Assembly: GCA_043816955.1 (NCBI GenBank)
Contig: JBDRHL010000190.1
Location: 1 to 64,000 of the forward strand
Direction of reading: 5' to 3'
Length of the DNA: 64,000 nt
Source of the DNA: JBDRHL01 sp043816955
GTDB taxonomy: Bacteria; Planctomycetota; Phycisphaerae; Sedimentisphaerales; CAYZTY01
The position numbers were made by a program, and so were the translations under genes. Shown in pieces: positions 24,474-34,370 of the stretch (the first letter of the stretch is position 1; every line of letters starts with the position of its first letter). A model generated the notes under the pieces. The model saw only the letters and a list, made by a program, of their open reading frames with translations, searched no databases and had not been told where the DNA came from.

Positions 24474-26648
24474 TTAGTCATCTGTTGTTATTTTAGCCAG
24501 TCCGGCGTATTTTAACATCAATGTTTTTGTTTTACCCGAATTAAATCTTACGGTTACCGTGCTGTTTTCTCCCATATCAGTAAAGGACCGTACAGTTCCG
24601 ACTCCGAAGCAGTTGTGCAGAACAACGTCATATTTTTTGAATGGCGAGTCATTCACCGAGACAGGAATCTGTGATGAGCTTGTATCATATTCATAATGAT
24701 GCTCGTGATTTTGTATCTGGCTGTCAAGATCATAACCCAGCTCATAGAGAAACTGGGAAGGTATGGTTCTTGTCAGAGCGCCCCTCATGGTTCGATACTG
24801 ACAGTAGCTTATGTAGAGGTTTTTCCTGGCTCTTGTTATGCCGACGAAAAACAGTCTTCGTTCCTCTTCCAGCTCATCATTATTACCAGAGCTTCTTTGG
24901 TGAGGCAGCAGCCCTTCTTCAAGGCCTATGATGAAGACATTGTCAAATTCAAGCCCTTTTGCAGCATGAAGAGTCATCAATGCGACCGCATCTGACTGCG
25001 GATCATAGGCGTCCGAATCGCTGTAGAGGGCGATCTGCTGGAGATAGTCGAGAAGTGAGGGGTTTTCGGTGCTGCTATCGTAGAGGGTAGCGCCGTTTAT
25101 AAGCTCGTTTACGTTTTCCAGGGCAGATTCCTGCCCGGAATCTTCGGCGATAAAGGCGCTATGGAGACCCGATTCAGTGAAGATTTTTTCGATAAGGGGG
25201 GCGACCTTGCCGGTTGAGTCCTGTTTGAAATGCTCCATCATATGAACAAAGGCGGCAACTTTTGATTGAACGGCAGATGAAAGAGATTCGATCTGCCGGG
25301 CTTTTGATAAGGCCTGGTACAGTGTGAGATGATCGGCATGGGCAAAGGCAGAAAGCCTTTCAAGGGTTCTTTTTCCTATGCCTCGCGCCGGGGAATTGAT
25401 GATCCTGATTAACGAAATGGTATCGGCGGGATTGGCTATCACCTTTAGATACGCGATGCAGTCACGAATCTCTTTTCTGTTGTAGAACTCTATACCTCTT
25501 ACTATTCGATACGGAATCCGTGAGCGGATAAGAACTTCTTCAAGCCCCCTGCTCATTGAGTTGACCCGGTAGAAGACAGCGATCTGATTGGCGGGGCTTG
25601 CGGAGCCGATCAGTTTTTTTATCCGCTCGGCAACAGAGATAACTTCCTGCTGTTCGTCGGTGAAGCCTTCGACGGCGATCTGTGCGTCGGCGGGTTTTGT
25701 GGGTATGAGTATTTTCGCTTTTCGCTTTCTGTTATTTGCAATAAGCTTATCAGCGAGGGTGAGGATATTGGCGGCAGAGCGGAAATTCTCCTCCAGCTTG
25801 ACGACTGTAGCGTTCGGCCAGTCTTTTTCGAAGATAAGGATGTTTGCTATGTCAGCTCCCCGCCAGCGATAGATCGATTGATCGGGGTCGCCGGTTACGC
25901 AGATATTTCCATGCTCCAGGGCGATTCCTTTTGCGATCTGGTACTGGGCATGATTTGTGTCCTGATATTCGTCGATCAGAAGAAACCTGTATCGGCTGCC
26001 AAGCTCTGATCGGACGTCCGGGTAATCTCTCATCAGCCAGGCGGTTTTGCAGAGCAGATCATCGAAGTCCAGGGCATTATTCTCAGCCAGGACCTGCTGA
26101 TACTGTTTGTAGACCCTGCTGAGCATTTTAGTGAAGTAGTCATCGGCTCGCTCGGCTACAGAGTCGACGTCTTCCAGATCGTTTTTAAGCAGTGATATTG
26201 CAGCCAGCATTTTAGCTGGTGTGAAGGAGGCCGAGTCCATATCGCATCTTTTTATCGCCTCTTTGGCGCATCGAAGCTGGTCGCTTTCATCGTAGATGGA
26301 AAAACTGCTATTCAAGCCTGCGTATTGGCCGTAAGTGCGAAGAATCCTGACGCAGAGTGAGTGAAAAGTGCTTATGTGTGTGCCGTGGGCAGTGCCTATA
26401 TCCATGACTCTGCGGCGCATCTCGTCAGCAGCGCGGTTGGTGAAGGTAATGGCGCAAATATTACAGGGGGAAACACCGGCATATATAAGCGCCGCGATCC
26501 TGTTTGTAATTACGCGTGTTTTCCCGCTTCCCGGCCCGGCAAGGACGAGAAGAGGGCCTTGGATGTGGCAAACAGCTTTTCTCTGTGAAGGCGTGAGTTT
26601 ATCGATTATCTGTAATGGCAGTGAAGAGTGACTCATTAATTGATCCAT
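24474..26648 (-). CDS. UvrD/PcrA-type superfamily 1A DNA helicase
   Basis: A 724-residue 3'-5' helicase with the UvrD/Rep motifs in order: Q-motif 'LTPSQRKAV', Walker A 'AGPGSGKTRVI', motif II 'LLIDEYQDTN', motif III 'GDPDQSIYRWRGA', motif IV 'LEENFRS', motif V 'LMTLHAAKGLEFDNVF' and motif VI 'FVGITRARKNLYISY'. The C-terminal tail ('KYDVVLHNCFGVGTV') matches the Tudor-like RNA polymerase-binding domain of PcrA/UvrD. It would act in nucleotide excision repair, replication fork clearance or removal of stalled RNA polymerase. It lies in the middle of the long minus-strand run, 15 bases after an unknown membrane protein gene. Confidence 0.95.
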   Translation of the reverse strand: MDQLMSHSSLPLQIIDKLTPSQRKAVCHIQGPLLVLAGPGSGKTRVITNRIAALIYAGVSPCNICAITFTNRAADEMRRRVMDIGTAHGTHISTFHSLCVRILRTYGQYAGLNSSFSIYDESDQLRCAKEAIKRCDMDSASFTPAKMLAAISLLKNDLEDVDSVAERADDYFTKMLSRVYKQYQQVLAENNALDFDDLLCKTAWLMRDYPDVRSELGSRYRFLLIDEYQDTNHAQYQIAKGIALEHGNICVTGDPDQSIYRWRGADIANILIFEKDWPNATVVKLEENFRSAANILTLADKLIANNRKRKAKILIPTKPADAQIAVEGFTDEQQEVISVAERIKKLIGSASPANQIAVFYRVNSMSRGLEEVLIRSRIPYRIVRGIEFYNRKEIRDCIAYLKVIANPADTISLIRIINSPARGIGKRTLERLSAFAHADHLTLYQALSKARQIESLSSAVQSKVAAFVHMMEHFKQDSTGKVAPLIEKIFTESGLHSAFIAEDSGQESALENVNELINGATLYDSSTENPSLLDYLQQIALYSDSDAYDPQSDAVALMTLHAAKGLEFDNVFIIGLEEGLLPHQRSSGNNDELEEERRLFFVGITRARKNLYISYCQYRTMRGALTRTIPSQFLYELGYDLDSQIQNHEHHYEYDTSSSQIPVSVNDSPFKKYDVVLHNCFGVGTVRSFTDMGENSTVTVRFNSGKTKTLMLKYAGLAKITTDD

Positions 26649-26663
26649 GCGGCAAACAAGCGG

Positions 26664-28451
26664 CTATTCCTGCTGTTGTTGTTGTTTTTCCATATCCGAC
26701 TGATACAGGGCATGCAGTTCGTCGTACAATTTCGGCCGCTCAACTCTTATTCTGTTAAGCAGGGCCTGCCGCAATTCCAATGGGTAAAGATCATCCTGAA
26801 GGAAACTGTCGAGCGCGATGTATCTGAGCAGAGAAAAGGCGGGCAGATTGACTCTGGGCACATCCTCGTCGGCCCATTCAGCCTGATAATTTTCATAGAT
26901 TTCCATGGCCATGTTCTCGCGTCCGAAAGCCTCATCGTCCTGGTGAAGAGTGTAGTAGTAGTAAGCCTCAGAGAGCACAGCAAGGATGATTTCTTTGGCG
27001 TCTTTTATGTCAAGACTTTCAAGTTCGTCGATGAGTTTGTTCCTGACAAACTGCTCAAGCGGGAGGTTGACATCCTCCCTGGGATAAAGTTCGCGAAGTT
27101 CGTTATAAATTTTCTGGGCGTATTGCTTGTGATTTGCCTGGTAAAAGAGCACGACAGCATTTTTCAGCATATTGCGGTGGCCGTGCTGCAGGGCCTCGAC
27201 ATTGCCTTTGAGTTGTTCGTATTTCTCGATTAAATCCAGTGCGACTTTATTATAAGACTCGAAGATCCGCAGATCGGGATGGAGAAAGACCATATTTGCA
27301 AACAGGGGAGAACTTTTTTTATCAGACTGGAAAGTCTCATCGGACGGCGGTTCAACAGGTATGGTTTCGATGATGATTTTCCCCTGGCGGAAAAGGTTCT
27401 GCAGACTGTGTATTATAATCCTGTCCGTGTTGAGTTCCTCAATGGAGTATTCTTCTTTGGAGGCGACCTGCAGGCCCTTGACAGCCCAGTAGATAGCATG
27501 AGAGTCCGGATGTTCCCAGTTGAGAGGTAAATGTTCATTGGGGTCTTTCAGGTTAACCGGACCGTATTTTTTGTTGATTTCGATCATAAGGTTCAGGTCG
27601 AGTTTCCATGTGTTTCGCAGTTGGTAGGCATTTGCAAAAACGTCGAGCATTTCGAGTTGATCGGTCCCGCGGAAGTGGTCGATTACAGCAAAAGCTTCGT
27701 TGGAGTCAAACAGCATGGGGTTGGTTCGCAGAGTAACGTAGTTTTCAATGAAGCTGTTTTTGTCCTTAAACCTTTCATCTGCGGCACCAAGCATATCCAC
27801 GATTTGTTGTACGGACGGGTTTTTGAGCAATTCCTCCAGTTTTCCGGGCGCGGCTGCCAATTTGTCGAAATACTCATTGGTCTGCGGGCCGAGCAGCGGC
27901 TTCATTGCCTGTGACATCTGGAGCTTATAGTATCTGTGGGCATCGTCGGTGATACCGCCCATTTTATGTTGAAATATCCAGGCCAGTGAACGGTATAAAA
28001 TTATGGCATTGGGGTTTTTGGGTATGCCTTGATCACGGAGCAGCTCCATGCCGTTCTTTATCCACCGCCATCGCTCATACGGCTGAGAAGCAGGCATTGT
28101 TACTGAGATGTTGTAAGCCATGTTCCAGGCATGAAAGTCCCAGACGGAGATGAATCTCGGCTGGAGCATTGTGATCCACTCGGCAAGCTGGCGGGCATCG
28201 AAGAACTGGCCCTGCTCCTTGAGATTTTCAGCTCTGAGCCAGAGTATGTCGACAACAAGCCCTCGAAAGGCGCCCATTGCAACAGTAACAAAGGCCAGTG
28301 AAGGCGGAGCATTCTCAAGAGGCTCGTTGCTTATCAGTTTCATGTCCTTTCTGGCCTGGTTGATGTAATCAAGCTGTGAAGCGGCAGCAGCAAGCAGAGC
28401 GGCTGTCAGGGCAATACATAATAAACAAATTAACGTGTCGCGGAGGCGCAT
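26664..28451 (-). CDS. Membrane-anchored protein of unknown function beside ABC exporter genes
   Basis: A 595-residue protein with one N-terminal membrane segment (residues about 7-26, 'TLICLLCIALTAALLAAAA') and a large, probably periplasmic, helix-rich domain. The spacing of aromatic and Leu residues ('LAEWITMLQPRFISVWDFHA') suggests degenerate TPR-like repeats, but no named family is evident. The C-terminus is Gln-rich. It follows the ABC-2 permease gene by 13 bases and shares the operon with the ABC ATPase, so it may be an accessory component of that exporter. Confidence 0.6.
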   Translation of the reverse strand: MRLRDTLICLLCIALTAALLAAAASQLDYINQARKDMKLISNEPLENAPPSLAFVTVAMGAFRGLVVDILWLRAENLKEQGQFFDARQLAEWITMLQPRFISVWDFHAWNMAYNISVTMPASQPYERWRWIKNGMELLRDQGIPKNPNAIILYRSLAWIFQHKMGGITDDAHRYYKLQMSQAMKPLLGPQTNEYFDKLAAAPGKLEELLKNPSVQQIVDMLGAADERFKDKNSFIENYVTLRTNPMLFDSNEAFAVIDHFRGTDQLEMLDVFANAYQLRNTWKLDLNLMIEINKKYGPVNLKDPNEHLPLNWEHPDSHAIYWAVKGLQVASKEEYSIEELNTDRIIIHSLQNLFRQGKIIIETIPVEPPSDETFQSDKKSSPLFANMVFLHPDLRIFESYNKVALDLIEKYEQLKGNVEALQHGHRNMLKNAVVLFYQANHKQYAQKIYNELRELYPREDVNLPLEQFVRNKLIDELESLDIKDAKEIILAVLSEAYYYYTLHQDDEAFGRENMAMEIYENYQAEWADEDVPRVNLPAFSLLRYIALDSFLQDDLYPLELRQALLNRIRVERPKLYDELHALYQSDMEKQQQQQE

Positions 28452-28464
28452 AAGCGTTTAACTA

Positions 28465-29835
28465 TCAGACGGTAATTTTTGCAATTTCTCTGAAACTGAA
28501 AAAGACAATTCCCACAAGAAAAAGAATAAGTGATTTGACGGCAATCATCACAGCAACGATTCTGCTGAGGGCAGACCAGGTTATTAGTCTTCCTGGTACA
28601 AGATATTCGGAAGGATTTGACTGGTTGAATTTCGGCAGGAATGCTATCAGCGGTCGGACAGTGAAATCAAAAACATTGTTCCATGTGATGTTCATGAACG
28701 TGAAAGAGTCGGTGATGAAGCCGCTCATTACCGCGATCAGGAACACAACAAGGCAGATCAGGACAGCGACAGGAAACGACAGCCAGGTTGCTGCAAAGAT
28801 TCCCAATGCTGCCAGGAAGATCAATCGGACCAGAATCAGCAGAACAGCCCTTATATAATTTGCCGTGAATGAATCAGCCTTGTAAAGTATTTCCAGGCCG
28901 TCCTCGAAAGGAAAGACCACGACGGTGTTATTCATCTGCGGGATATTTTGAAACACGACCGCCAGATACCCGTCGGGTGATACGGCATCGCCGGGCACAA
29001 CAATTTCATGAAAGGCTTTTATCAGGTCTTTGCGATCAAACTGGTATAGCGGAGCCTTGCTGCGGGCAAGACCCAGCCGAATCTGTCTGTCGTCACCAAT
29101 ATACCATCTGCTGTAGACACTTTTATCAATCGGTGTAACCGAAACGTCATATTTGAATCTTACGAACAGCATGTCATCGGGTCCAAGGGGCTTGATGTTA
29201 TCGAATTGCCAGGCTATCTCAGTGCCGGGTGCAGCGGCGCGTTTTTCCAGTTGTTTATGCATCTTAAGGTATGAAAGGACCTGCATGCGCGTCATATTTT
29301 CGGGCAATTGTCCTGCCCGTTGAAGTTTATGGTATTCTTCCATTGCTTCTGCTGTAACATCCATAACCGGGGGTACGAGGCTGGCTCTTGCGGTAAAGAA
29401 TTCATTATCGGCCTGGATGATCTGGTCGGCAGGCACATCGGTCAATTTTCGTATTCCGATTGTAAAACAATAAATAATCACTGTGAAAGTGACCAGAAGG
29501 GCTGTGTCCAGCAGGACAACGCCAAGCAATTTTCCGAGCAGCAGTTGATAGCGTCTTACAGGTTTTGTGACAACGGTGAAGATCTGTTTTTGGGTGATAT
29601 CGCTTGTGAGCGAGTAGGTGGAGACAACTATTGTGAGCAAACAGAGCAGCAGGCTTGTCAGCGACATGCTATAGCTTACGAACGTCTGCAATTTCCCCTT
29701 GAGAGTGCTGTCCCCCGTAATTGTGATGCCCATAATCGGCAGAGCGATACTCAGGAGAACGGCAAAAACAACAGCCGTTTTCATTCTCACCGCCTGGGCA
29801 ACGGTATTCCTTGCGACAGCCCAAACGCTATGCAT
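28465..29835 (-). CDS. ABC-2 type transporter permease
   Basis: A 456-residue permease whose membrane helices fall in two groups. One is near the N-terminus, including 'AVVFAVLLSIALPIMGITI' and the conserved 'TKPVRRYQLLLGKLLGVVL'; the other is near the C-terminus, after about residue 330. The long soluble loop between them (about 150-320) should be periplasmic. Its start overlaps the ABC ATPase gene by eight bases, so the two form one transporter. It is visibly related to the divergent permease at 37478: both share the helix-KP-x-x-R-x(6)-GK-x-x-GV pattern. The substrate is unknown. Confidence 0.85.
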   Translation of the reverse strand: MHSVWAVARNTVAQAVRMKTAVVFAVLLSIALPIMGITITGDSTLKGKLQTFVSYSMSLTSLLLCLLTIVVSTYSLTSDITQKQIFTVVTKPVRRYQLLLGKLLGVVLLDTALLVTFTVIIYCFTIGIRKLTDVPADQIIQADNEFFTARASLVPPVMDVTAEAMEEYHKLQRAGQLPENMTRMQVLSYLKMHKQLEKRAAAPGTEIAWQFDNIKPLGPDDMLFVRFKYDVSVTPIDKSVYSRWYIGDDRQIRLGLARSKAPLYQFDRKDLIKAFHEIVVPGDAVSPDGYLAVVFQNIPQMNNTVVVFPFEDGLEILYKADSFTANYIRAVLLILVRLIFLAALGIFAATWLSFPVAVLICLVVFLIAVMSGFITDSFTFMNITWNNVFDFTVRPLIAFLPKFNQSNPSEYLVPGRLITWSALSRIVAVMIAVKSLILFLVGIVFFSFREIAKITV

Positions 29836-31090
29836 TTTCAGCCTCGCTGTTTTTCCCAGGCCTGTCTTTATCAGCCTGTCGGACAGTATCGATGTTCTGA
29901 TCAGTAAGCCTGCTTAGAATGTCTTTGGCGTCCTGAGCGGATTCGGTTTCTATCTCAGCAGGCTCTGATGAAGTCACAGGTTCGGTTCTCACGGGCCCGG
30001 GGGCTTGTGTCAACTCCTGAAGAAGCTCCCTGTCCGGCTGAGGCTTTCGCGGCTCGGCTGGTTCGGCAGAAGCGGGCTCAGGTTCAACTACCGGCCGGGA
30101 GGCAGGCGCCGAAACAAGTTTGTCGAGTATTTCCGAAGCTGGGGGAACAGCGAGAAAATTACTGATAGCGGTCTTGCTGACCGCTCCGCTGGTGGGGCGG
30201 GCCTGTTTTTGTGCTTCTTCGACAATCCTGACGAAGAAGGCTTCGAGCTTTTCCATAGGAGCCGCCAGCTGGTATTGTTCCTGTTCCGCCCGGATGATCT
30301 GTGATATTTTCTGCATCGCTTCGGAGCTGAGATTGCCGGTTGTGATCTGGCATTTTTCGGTTCTCTGTAAAAGCTCTTTTACATAGCCCTGGCTCTGGAG
30401 CCTGCCGCCATATAATATGGCGATTCTGTCGCAGATGTCCTCCACATCGGCGAGGAGGTGGCTGCAAAGAAGGATTGTTTTGCCCCGCTTTGCAAGCTGC
30501 CTGATAAGGTCCTTTATCTGCCTTGTGCCTATGGGGTCGAGCCCGGTTGTAGGTTCATCGAGGATGAGCAGATCGGGATCGTTGATCAGTGCCTGGGCGA
30601 GCCCGATACGCCTTGCCATGCCTTTCGAAAAGGTCCCGACAGGCCTGTTAGCCATAGCTTCGAGTCCGACCATTTGAAGCAGCGCTTCAATTCGCATTTT
30701 GCGAACCTTGGCTCTTAGCCCGAAGAGTCTGCCGTAAAAGTCGAGCGTTTCGACAGCGCTTAAATACCTGTACAGGTAAGATTCCTCTGGCAGAAAGCCT
30801 ATTCTGCTGTTTATTTTCGGTGAGCTGCTGTCCCCGCCCAGAACGATGGCTTTACCCCTTGTAGGATGCAGAAGGGACAGAAGCACTTTTATAGTGGTGG
30901 TTTTTCCGGAGCCGTTCGGCCCTAAAAGGCCGAAAACCTCATTGTATTTGATTTTCAGACTCAGATCATCGACGGCAATAACTTTATGACGGCCCCACCA
31001 GTCACAGAAGGTTTTCGTCAAGCCAAACGTCTCGACAGCGTATTTTTTGTTTTCAGCAATCACTGTTTTTCTCTGAATGATTCTTTTCAC
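29828..31090 (-). CDS. ABC transporter ATP-binding protein with a long disordered C-terminal tail
   Basis: A 420-residue protein. The nucleotide-binding domain has Walker A 'GPNGSGKT' at 57-64, signature 'GTFSKGMARRIGLAQAL', Walker B 'LLILDEPTTGLDP' and a switch His in 'LLCSHLLADVED'. It belongs to the multidrug/NosF-like exporter branch that pairs with ABC-2 permeases. Typical relatives end near 310 residues; here residues of about 315-420 are rich in Pro, Glu and Ala and look unstructured. The GTG start forms a GTGA overlap with the P-type ATPase stop. It probably powers the permease at 28465. Confidence 0.93.
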   Translation of the reverse strand: MKRIIQRKTVIAENKKYAVETFGLTKTFCDWWGRHKVIAVDDLSLKIKYNEVFGLLGPNGSGKTTTIKVLLSLLHPTRGKAIVLGGDSSSPKINSRIGFLPEESYLYRYLSAVETLDFYGRLFGLRAKVRKMRIEALLQMVGLEAMANRPVGTFSKGMARRIGLAQALINDPDLLILDEPTTGLDPIGTRQIKDLIRQLAKRGKTILLCSHLLADVEDICDRIAILYGGRLQSQGYVKELLQRTEKCQITTGNLSSEAMQKISQIIRAEQEQYQLAAPMEKLEAFFVRIVEEAQKQARPTSGAVSKTAISNFLAVPPASEILDKLVSAPASRPVVEPEPASAEPAEPRKPQPDRELLQELTQAPGPVRTEPVTSSEPAEIETESAQDAKDILSRLTDQNIDTVRQADKDRPGKNSEAENA

Positions 31091-33039
31091 ACATCAGGCT
31101 GGCCGGCAGGTTGTTCGTGTGGTCTTAATTCTTCGCCGAATCTGACAAGCCTTGCGCTGTTGAAGACAACGATAAGTGATCCTGCGAAGTGAAGGGCAGC
31201 AGCGAGCATGGGCGGAAGCCAGTCGGCAGCAGCAGCGGCGACACCAAGAATGATGAACAGCACACCAAAGATCAGGTTCTGATTAATGACCGCCCTGGTT
31301 TTGCGCGAAAGACGCATAAGGAAGGGCAATCGTTTGAGGTCATCGCTCATCAATGCAATCGAGGCGGAGTTGATCGCGACATCGCTTCCCGCTGCTCCCA
31401 TGGCGATTCCAAGATCACCAGCAGCTAGTGCCGGTGCATCATTTATTCCGTCGCCGACGACAACAACGAAATGGCCGTCCTTTTTAAGCTGCTCAACTAT
31501 GCTGAGCTTGTCCTGGGGCAGACAGTTGGCTTTTACATCAGTACAACCCAGTTCGGAGGCGACCCTGTGGGCAACTTCGGGCCTGTCACCTGTAAGCATT
31601 GTTACTCTTTTGACGCCCATATCGAGCAGGTCTCTGACAGCGTGGCTTGCCTCCGGCCTGGTTTTATCCTGTAAGCCTATCCAGCCGATGCAGGTTGAGT
31701 CTTTGGCAACATATAAAGTGCTGAAGCCCTGCTCTTCATGGAGTGCGGGATCCGGCACGGTCGCAACGTCGATGCCGTTTTCCTGCAGAAATGTGTCTCT
31801 GCCCACGATAACGCGTGATCCGTTTACCGAAGCGGTTACACCTTTTCCCGGTGTTTCCCTGAACTGATCGGACTCGGCAAGGTCCAGCCTGGCTTCTTTG
31901 GCAACTTCAAGTAGTGCTCTTGCGGCAGGGTGCTTGCTCATGTGCTCGGCAGATGCTGCCAGGCTGAGCAAATCGGAAGGTTCCACATTCTGTGCAGGGG
32001 TGAGCTTTGTAACGTACAAACGTCCTGTTGTCAGGGTTCCTGTTTTGTCAAAAACGATGGCTGTCATTTTTCCCGCGACCTCCAGGTCGGCGACTGTCTT
32101 GATAAGTATGCCCACCCTGGCAGCTGCCGAAAGCGCAGCTACCATTGCCGTCGGGGTGGCAAGTATCAGCGCGCACGGACACGAGACAATAAGTACCGCA
32201 ATTGTGCTGTTCATCTCTCTTCTGAAAAACAGCACGATGCCCGCAATCATAAGGATGGTCGGCAGATACCACCTGACGTATTTATCAATTATTCTCATGA
32301 TCGGAATTCGGGTTTTTTCTGCCATTATTATCAACGACTGGACTTTTCCAAGGGTCGTGTCTTTTCCCGCCTTGACGACGTTTATATCCAAAGCTCCCGT
32401 CAGATTGGTTGTCCCGGCAAAAACCTGCATACCGGGGACCTTATCGACGGGCAGTGATTCGCCGGTAATTGTCGCTTCGTTTACTGAGCTTAGTCCTGTA
32501 ACAACTTCGCCGTCAGCAGGGATATTGTCGCCGGGGCGAACACGGATAATATTGCCGGGTTTTAATTGGCTTACGTTTGTTTCCTTCTCCGGGCCGTCGG
32601 CGGTAACAAGCAGGGCTGTTGTAGGCGTAAGTCTTATCAGCGACTCAATCGAGGCCCGTGCCCCCAGGGCAGTTCTGGTTTCAACAAGCTCTCCCAGAAG
32701 CATGAAGAATGCGACTATTCCTGCGGTCAGGTACTCGCCGGTGGCAAAGGCGGCTATGATTGCAAGTGCTGCCAGCTCATCCATGTGAAGATGCTTGTGG
32801 ATAATACCTTCGATAGCGTGAATGACAATGGGCGCACCAAGCAGAATAGAAGCCAGCATGGCAAGCAATTGTACAACTTCACTATCTTTGCCATAGAAGA
32901 CAGGTGCGATTAAACTGTTAATCAGGAGGACTCCGCCTGCCATGGTGGCCAGCAGTGCCAGGCTTACGCGCATCTGCTTTGCGTGTGTATGGCTGGTATC
33001 CAACTCGTGGTCTTTAAGATGTAGGTGTTTATGCGCCAT
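31087..33039 (-). CDS. Heavy-metal translocating P1B-type ATPase (Zn/Cd/Co-type)
   Basis: A 650-residue metal pump. It has TGES at 192-195 (actuator), CPC at 287-289 in the metal-transport helix, DKTGT at 331-335 with the phosphorylated Asp, 'SKHPAARALLE' (HP motif) and 'VVGDGINDAPALAAGDLGIA'. There is no N-terminal HMA domain; a His-rich stretch ('MAHKHLHLKDHELDTSHTHA') takes its place, with another His cluster before the second helix. This suits export of Zn2+ or a similar divalent ion rather than copper, but the specificity is inferred. It is encoded 35 bases after the HflK-type gene and overlaps the ABC ATPase gene. Confidence 0.94.
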   Translation of the reverse strand: MAHKHLHLKDHELDTSHTHAKQMRVSLALLATMAGGVLLINSLIAPVFYGKDSEVVQLLAMLASILLGAPIVIHAIEGIIHKHLHMDELAALAIIAAFATGEYLTAGIVAFFMLLGELVETRTALGARASIESLIRLTPTTALLVTADGPEKETNVSQLKPGNIIRVRPGDNIPADGEVVTGLSSVNEATITGESLPVDKVPGMQVFAGTTNLTGALDINVVKAGKDTTLGKVQSLIIMAEKTRIPIMRIIDKYVRWYLPTILMIAGIVLFFRREMNSTIAVLIVSCPCALILATPTAMVAALSAAARVGILIKTVADLEVAGKMTAIVFDKTGTLTTGRLYVTKLTPAQNVEPSDLLSLAASAEHMSKHPAARALLEVAKEARLDLAESDQFRETPGKGVTASVNGSRVIVGRDTFLQENGIDVATVPDPALHEEQGFSTLYVAKDSTCIGWIGLQDKTRPEASHAVRDLLDMGVKRVTMLTGDRPEVAHRVASELGCTDVKANCLPQDKLSIVEQLKKDGHFVVVVGDGINDAPALAAGDLGIAMGAAGSDVAINSASIALMSDDLKRLPFLMRLSRKTRAVINQNLIFGVLFIILGVAAAAADWLPPMLAAALHFAGSLIVVFNSARLVRFGEELRPHEQPAGQPDV

Positions 33040-33074
33040 TGTCTTTTCGGTTTCTATTTTCCTCTATCAGGTTA

Positions 33075-34349
33075 CTATTGTTTTTTCGGTTTGGCGGCAG
33101 GGTCCCTGTTAAGCTGTATCCGAAGCTGGCGTTTCTGGCCCTGTATAGAAGGTTCGATAATTATTTTTTCATCGGCTTTTTCGAGCACTTCTTCAACGGC
33201 TTGCTGATATATCTTCTGTATGACAAGTTTTGGTCTTTGGCGATATTCAGGCAGGATGGCTTTGAAGTAATCGGAGTTAGCCTTTGCCGACTGGACGACC
33301 TGAGTTCTGTAGGTCTGTGCCTGATTGATAATCTCTCTTGCGGTGCCGGTGAGTCCGGACCATAGAAGTTCGATATGTTCCTCGTTAGTATTTTTACTCT
33401 GCAGGGTGCTGAGCAATTCGTCAACCATACTGCCTCCGGCATCGATCAGGAGGTTCCTGGCGTAGCTTTCGGCTTCGCGTTTGAGTGTCTGTTTTTCCTG
33501 GCGTGCTTCAGTGGATCTGCGGAAGTCATCAGCGACCTGGCGAGGGGGGTTGCTTTGATAAAGCTCCATGGATTTTACCTCGATTCCGCTATCTATGGCA
33601 TCGAGCTTTTGCTGAAGGAGGATTTTTGCCCTGGCGGCAATATCGGCTTCGCTTCGTATGGCTTCATCGATGCTGAAGTTGACCATTGTGGCGACGATGG
33701 CGTCTCGCGCCAATGCCCGCAGCAAAGATGTTGCGCTTTGCGGTATCACATCGGCGTAGCTTTCGCCCGGCTTTACATCGCGAACATATATGTTTTTGAA
33801 GAAAAGTTCGGGATCGCCGATGACGTATGTGAGGCGCCATTTTGTATGGACGATATTGTAATCATTGCCGCTTACGCCGGCGATGTTTTCATTGCGCGTA
33901 AGGCAGTATCCGTCTCGCCGGGGATCAAGCGTTTTTCGTATGAAAGGCCTCTGATTGGGGGCAATGCCCAGCTTTTCCAGATCAGTTTCCTCATACCAGA
34001 ACGATTCTATGGGTACCGACATTACCTTTTTTACGGGGATCTTGATGATTTCGTCGATGGGATACGGGAAAGCCCAGTGAAATGCGCCCGGGCCTCGCAG
34101 CCGCTGCTCGCCCAGCCCGCAAATTCTGCCGAAGCGCAGTACCAGCCCCTGCTCTTCGGGTGCGATGATAAAAAACCCGGAAGCCATGAAAAAGAGCACC
34201 AGGACGACCATTATAATTTTAAGTATGGTGAAGCTGACTTTCAGGGCGTCTGCGAGCGATTTGCCGGCAGTATCGAGCTGTTCTGTGCCGGCTTCTTTTG
34301 GCAGCGTTGTCAGCAATGATCCGGTATTTTTCCTGTTCTGGTCGGCCAT
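33075..34349 (-). CDS. hflK: HflK-like SPFH/band 7 protein
   Basis: A 424-residue protein with a short cytosolic N-terminus, one membrane helix (about 35-58) and a periplasmic SPFH domain ('FIIAPEEQGLVLRFGRI'), followed by a long coiled coil ('REAESYARNLLIDAGG'). HflK with HflC forms a large membrane cage around the FtsH protease in other bacteria and tunes its activity. Here hflC is 21 bases upstream and a third SPFH gene precedes it. An FtsH gene is not in the window. The Lys-rich, Pro-containing C-terminus is not part of the family core. Confidence 0.85.
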   Translation of the reverse strand: MADQNRKNTGSLLTTLPKEAGTEQLDTAGKSLADALKVSFTILKIIMVVLVLFFMASGFFIIAPEEQGLVLRFGRICGLGEQRLRGPGAFHWAFPYPIDEIIKIPVKKVMSVPIESFWYEETDLEKLGIAPNQRPFIRKTLDPRRDGYCLTRNENIAGVSGNDYNIVHTKWRLTYVIGDPELFFKNIYVRDVKPGESYADVIPQSATSLLRALARDAIVATMVNFSIDEAIRSEADIAARAKILLQQKLDAIDSGIEVKSMELYQSNPPRQVADDFRRSTEARQEKQTLKREAESYARNLLIDAGGSMVDELLSTLQSKNTNEEHIELLWSGLTGTAREIINQAQTYRTQVVQSAKANSDYFKAILPEYRQRPKLVIQKIYQQAVEEVLEKADEKIIIEPSIQGQKRQLRIQLNRDPAAKPKKQ

Positions 34350-34370
34350 ATTATTATCTCGTATGAAATA

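Noticed and set aside
31898..32788. 296-codon frame antisense to the metal ATPase gene
   Set aside because: A long shadow frame caused by codon bias of the real gene, without ribosome binding site or recognisable motifs. Similar shadows at 20300-21193, 33375-34319, 47686-48456 and 53675-54451 were dropped for the same reason.
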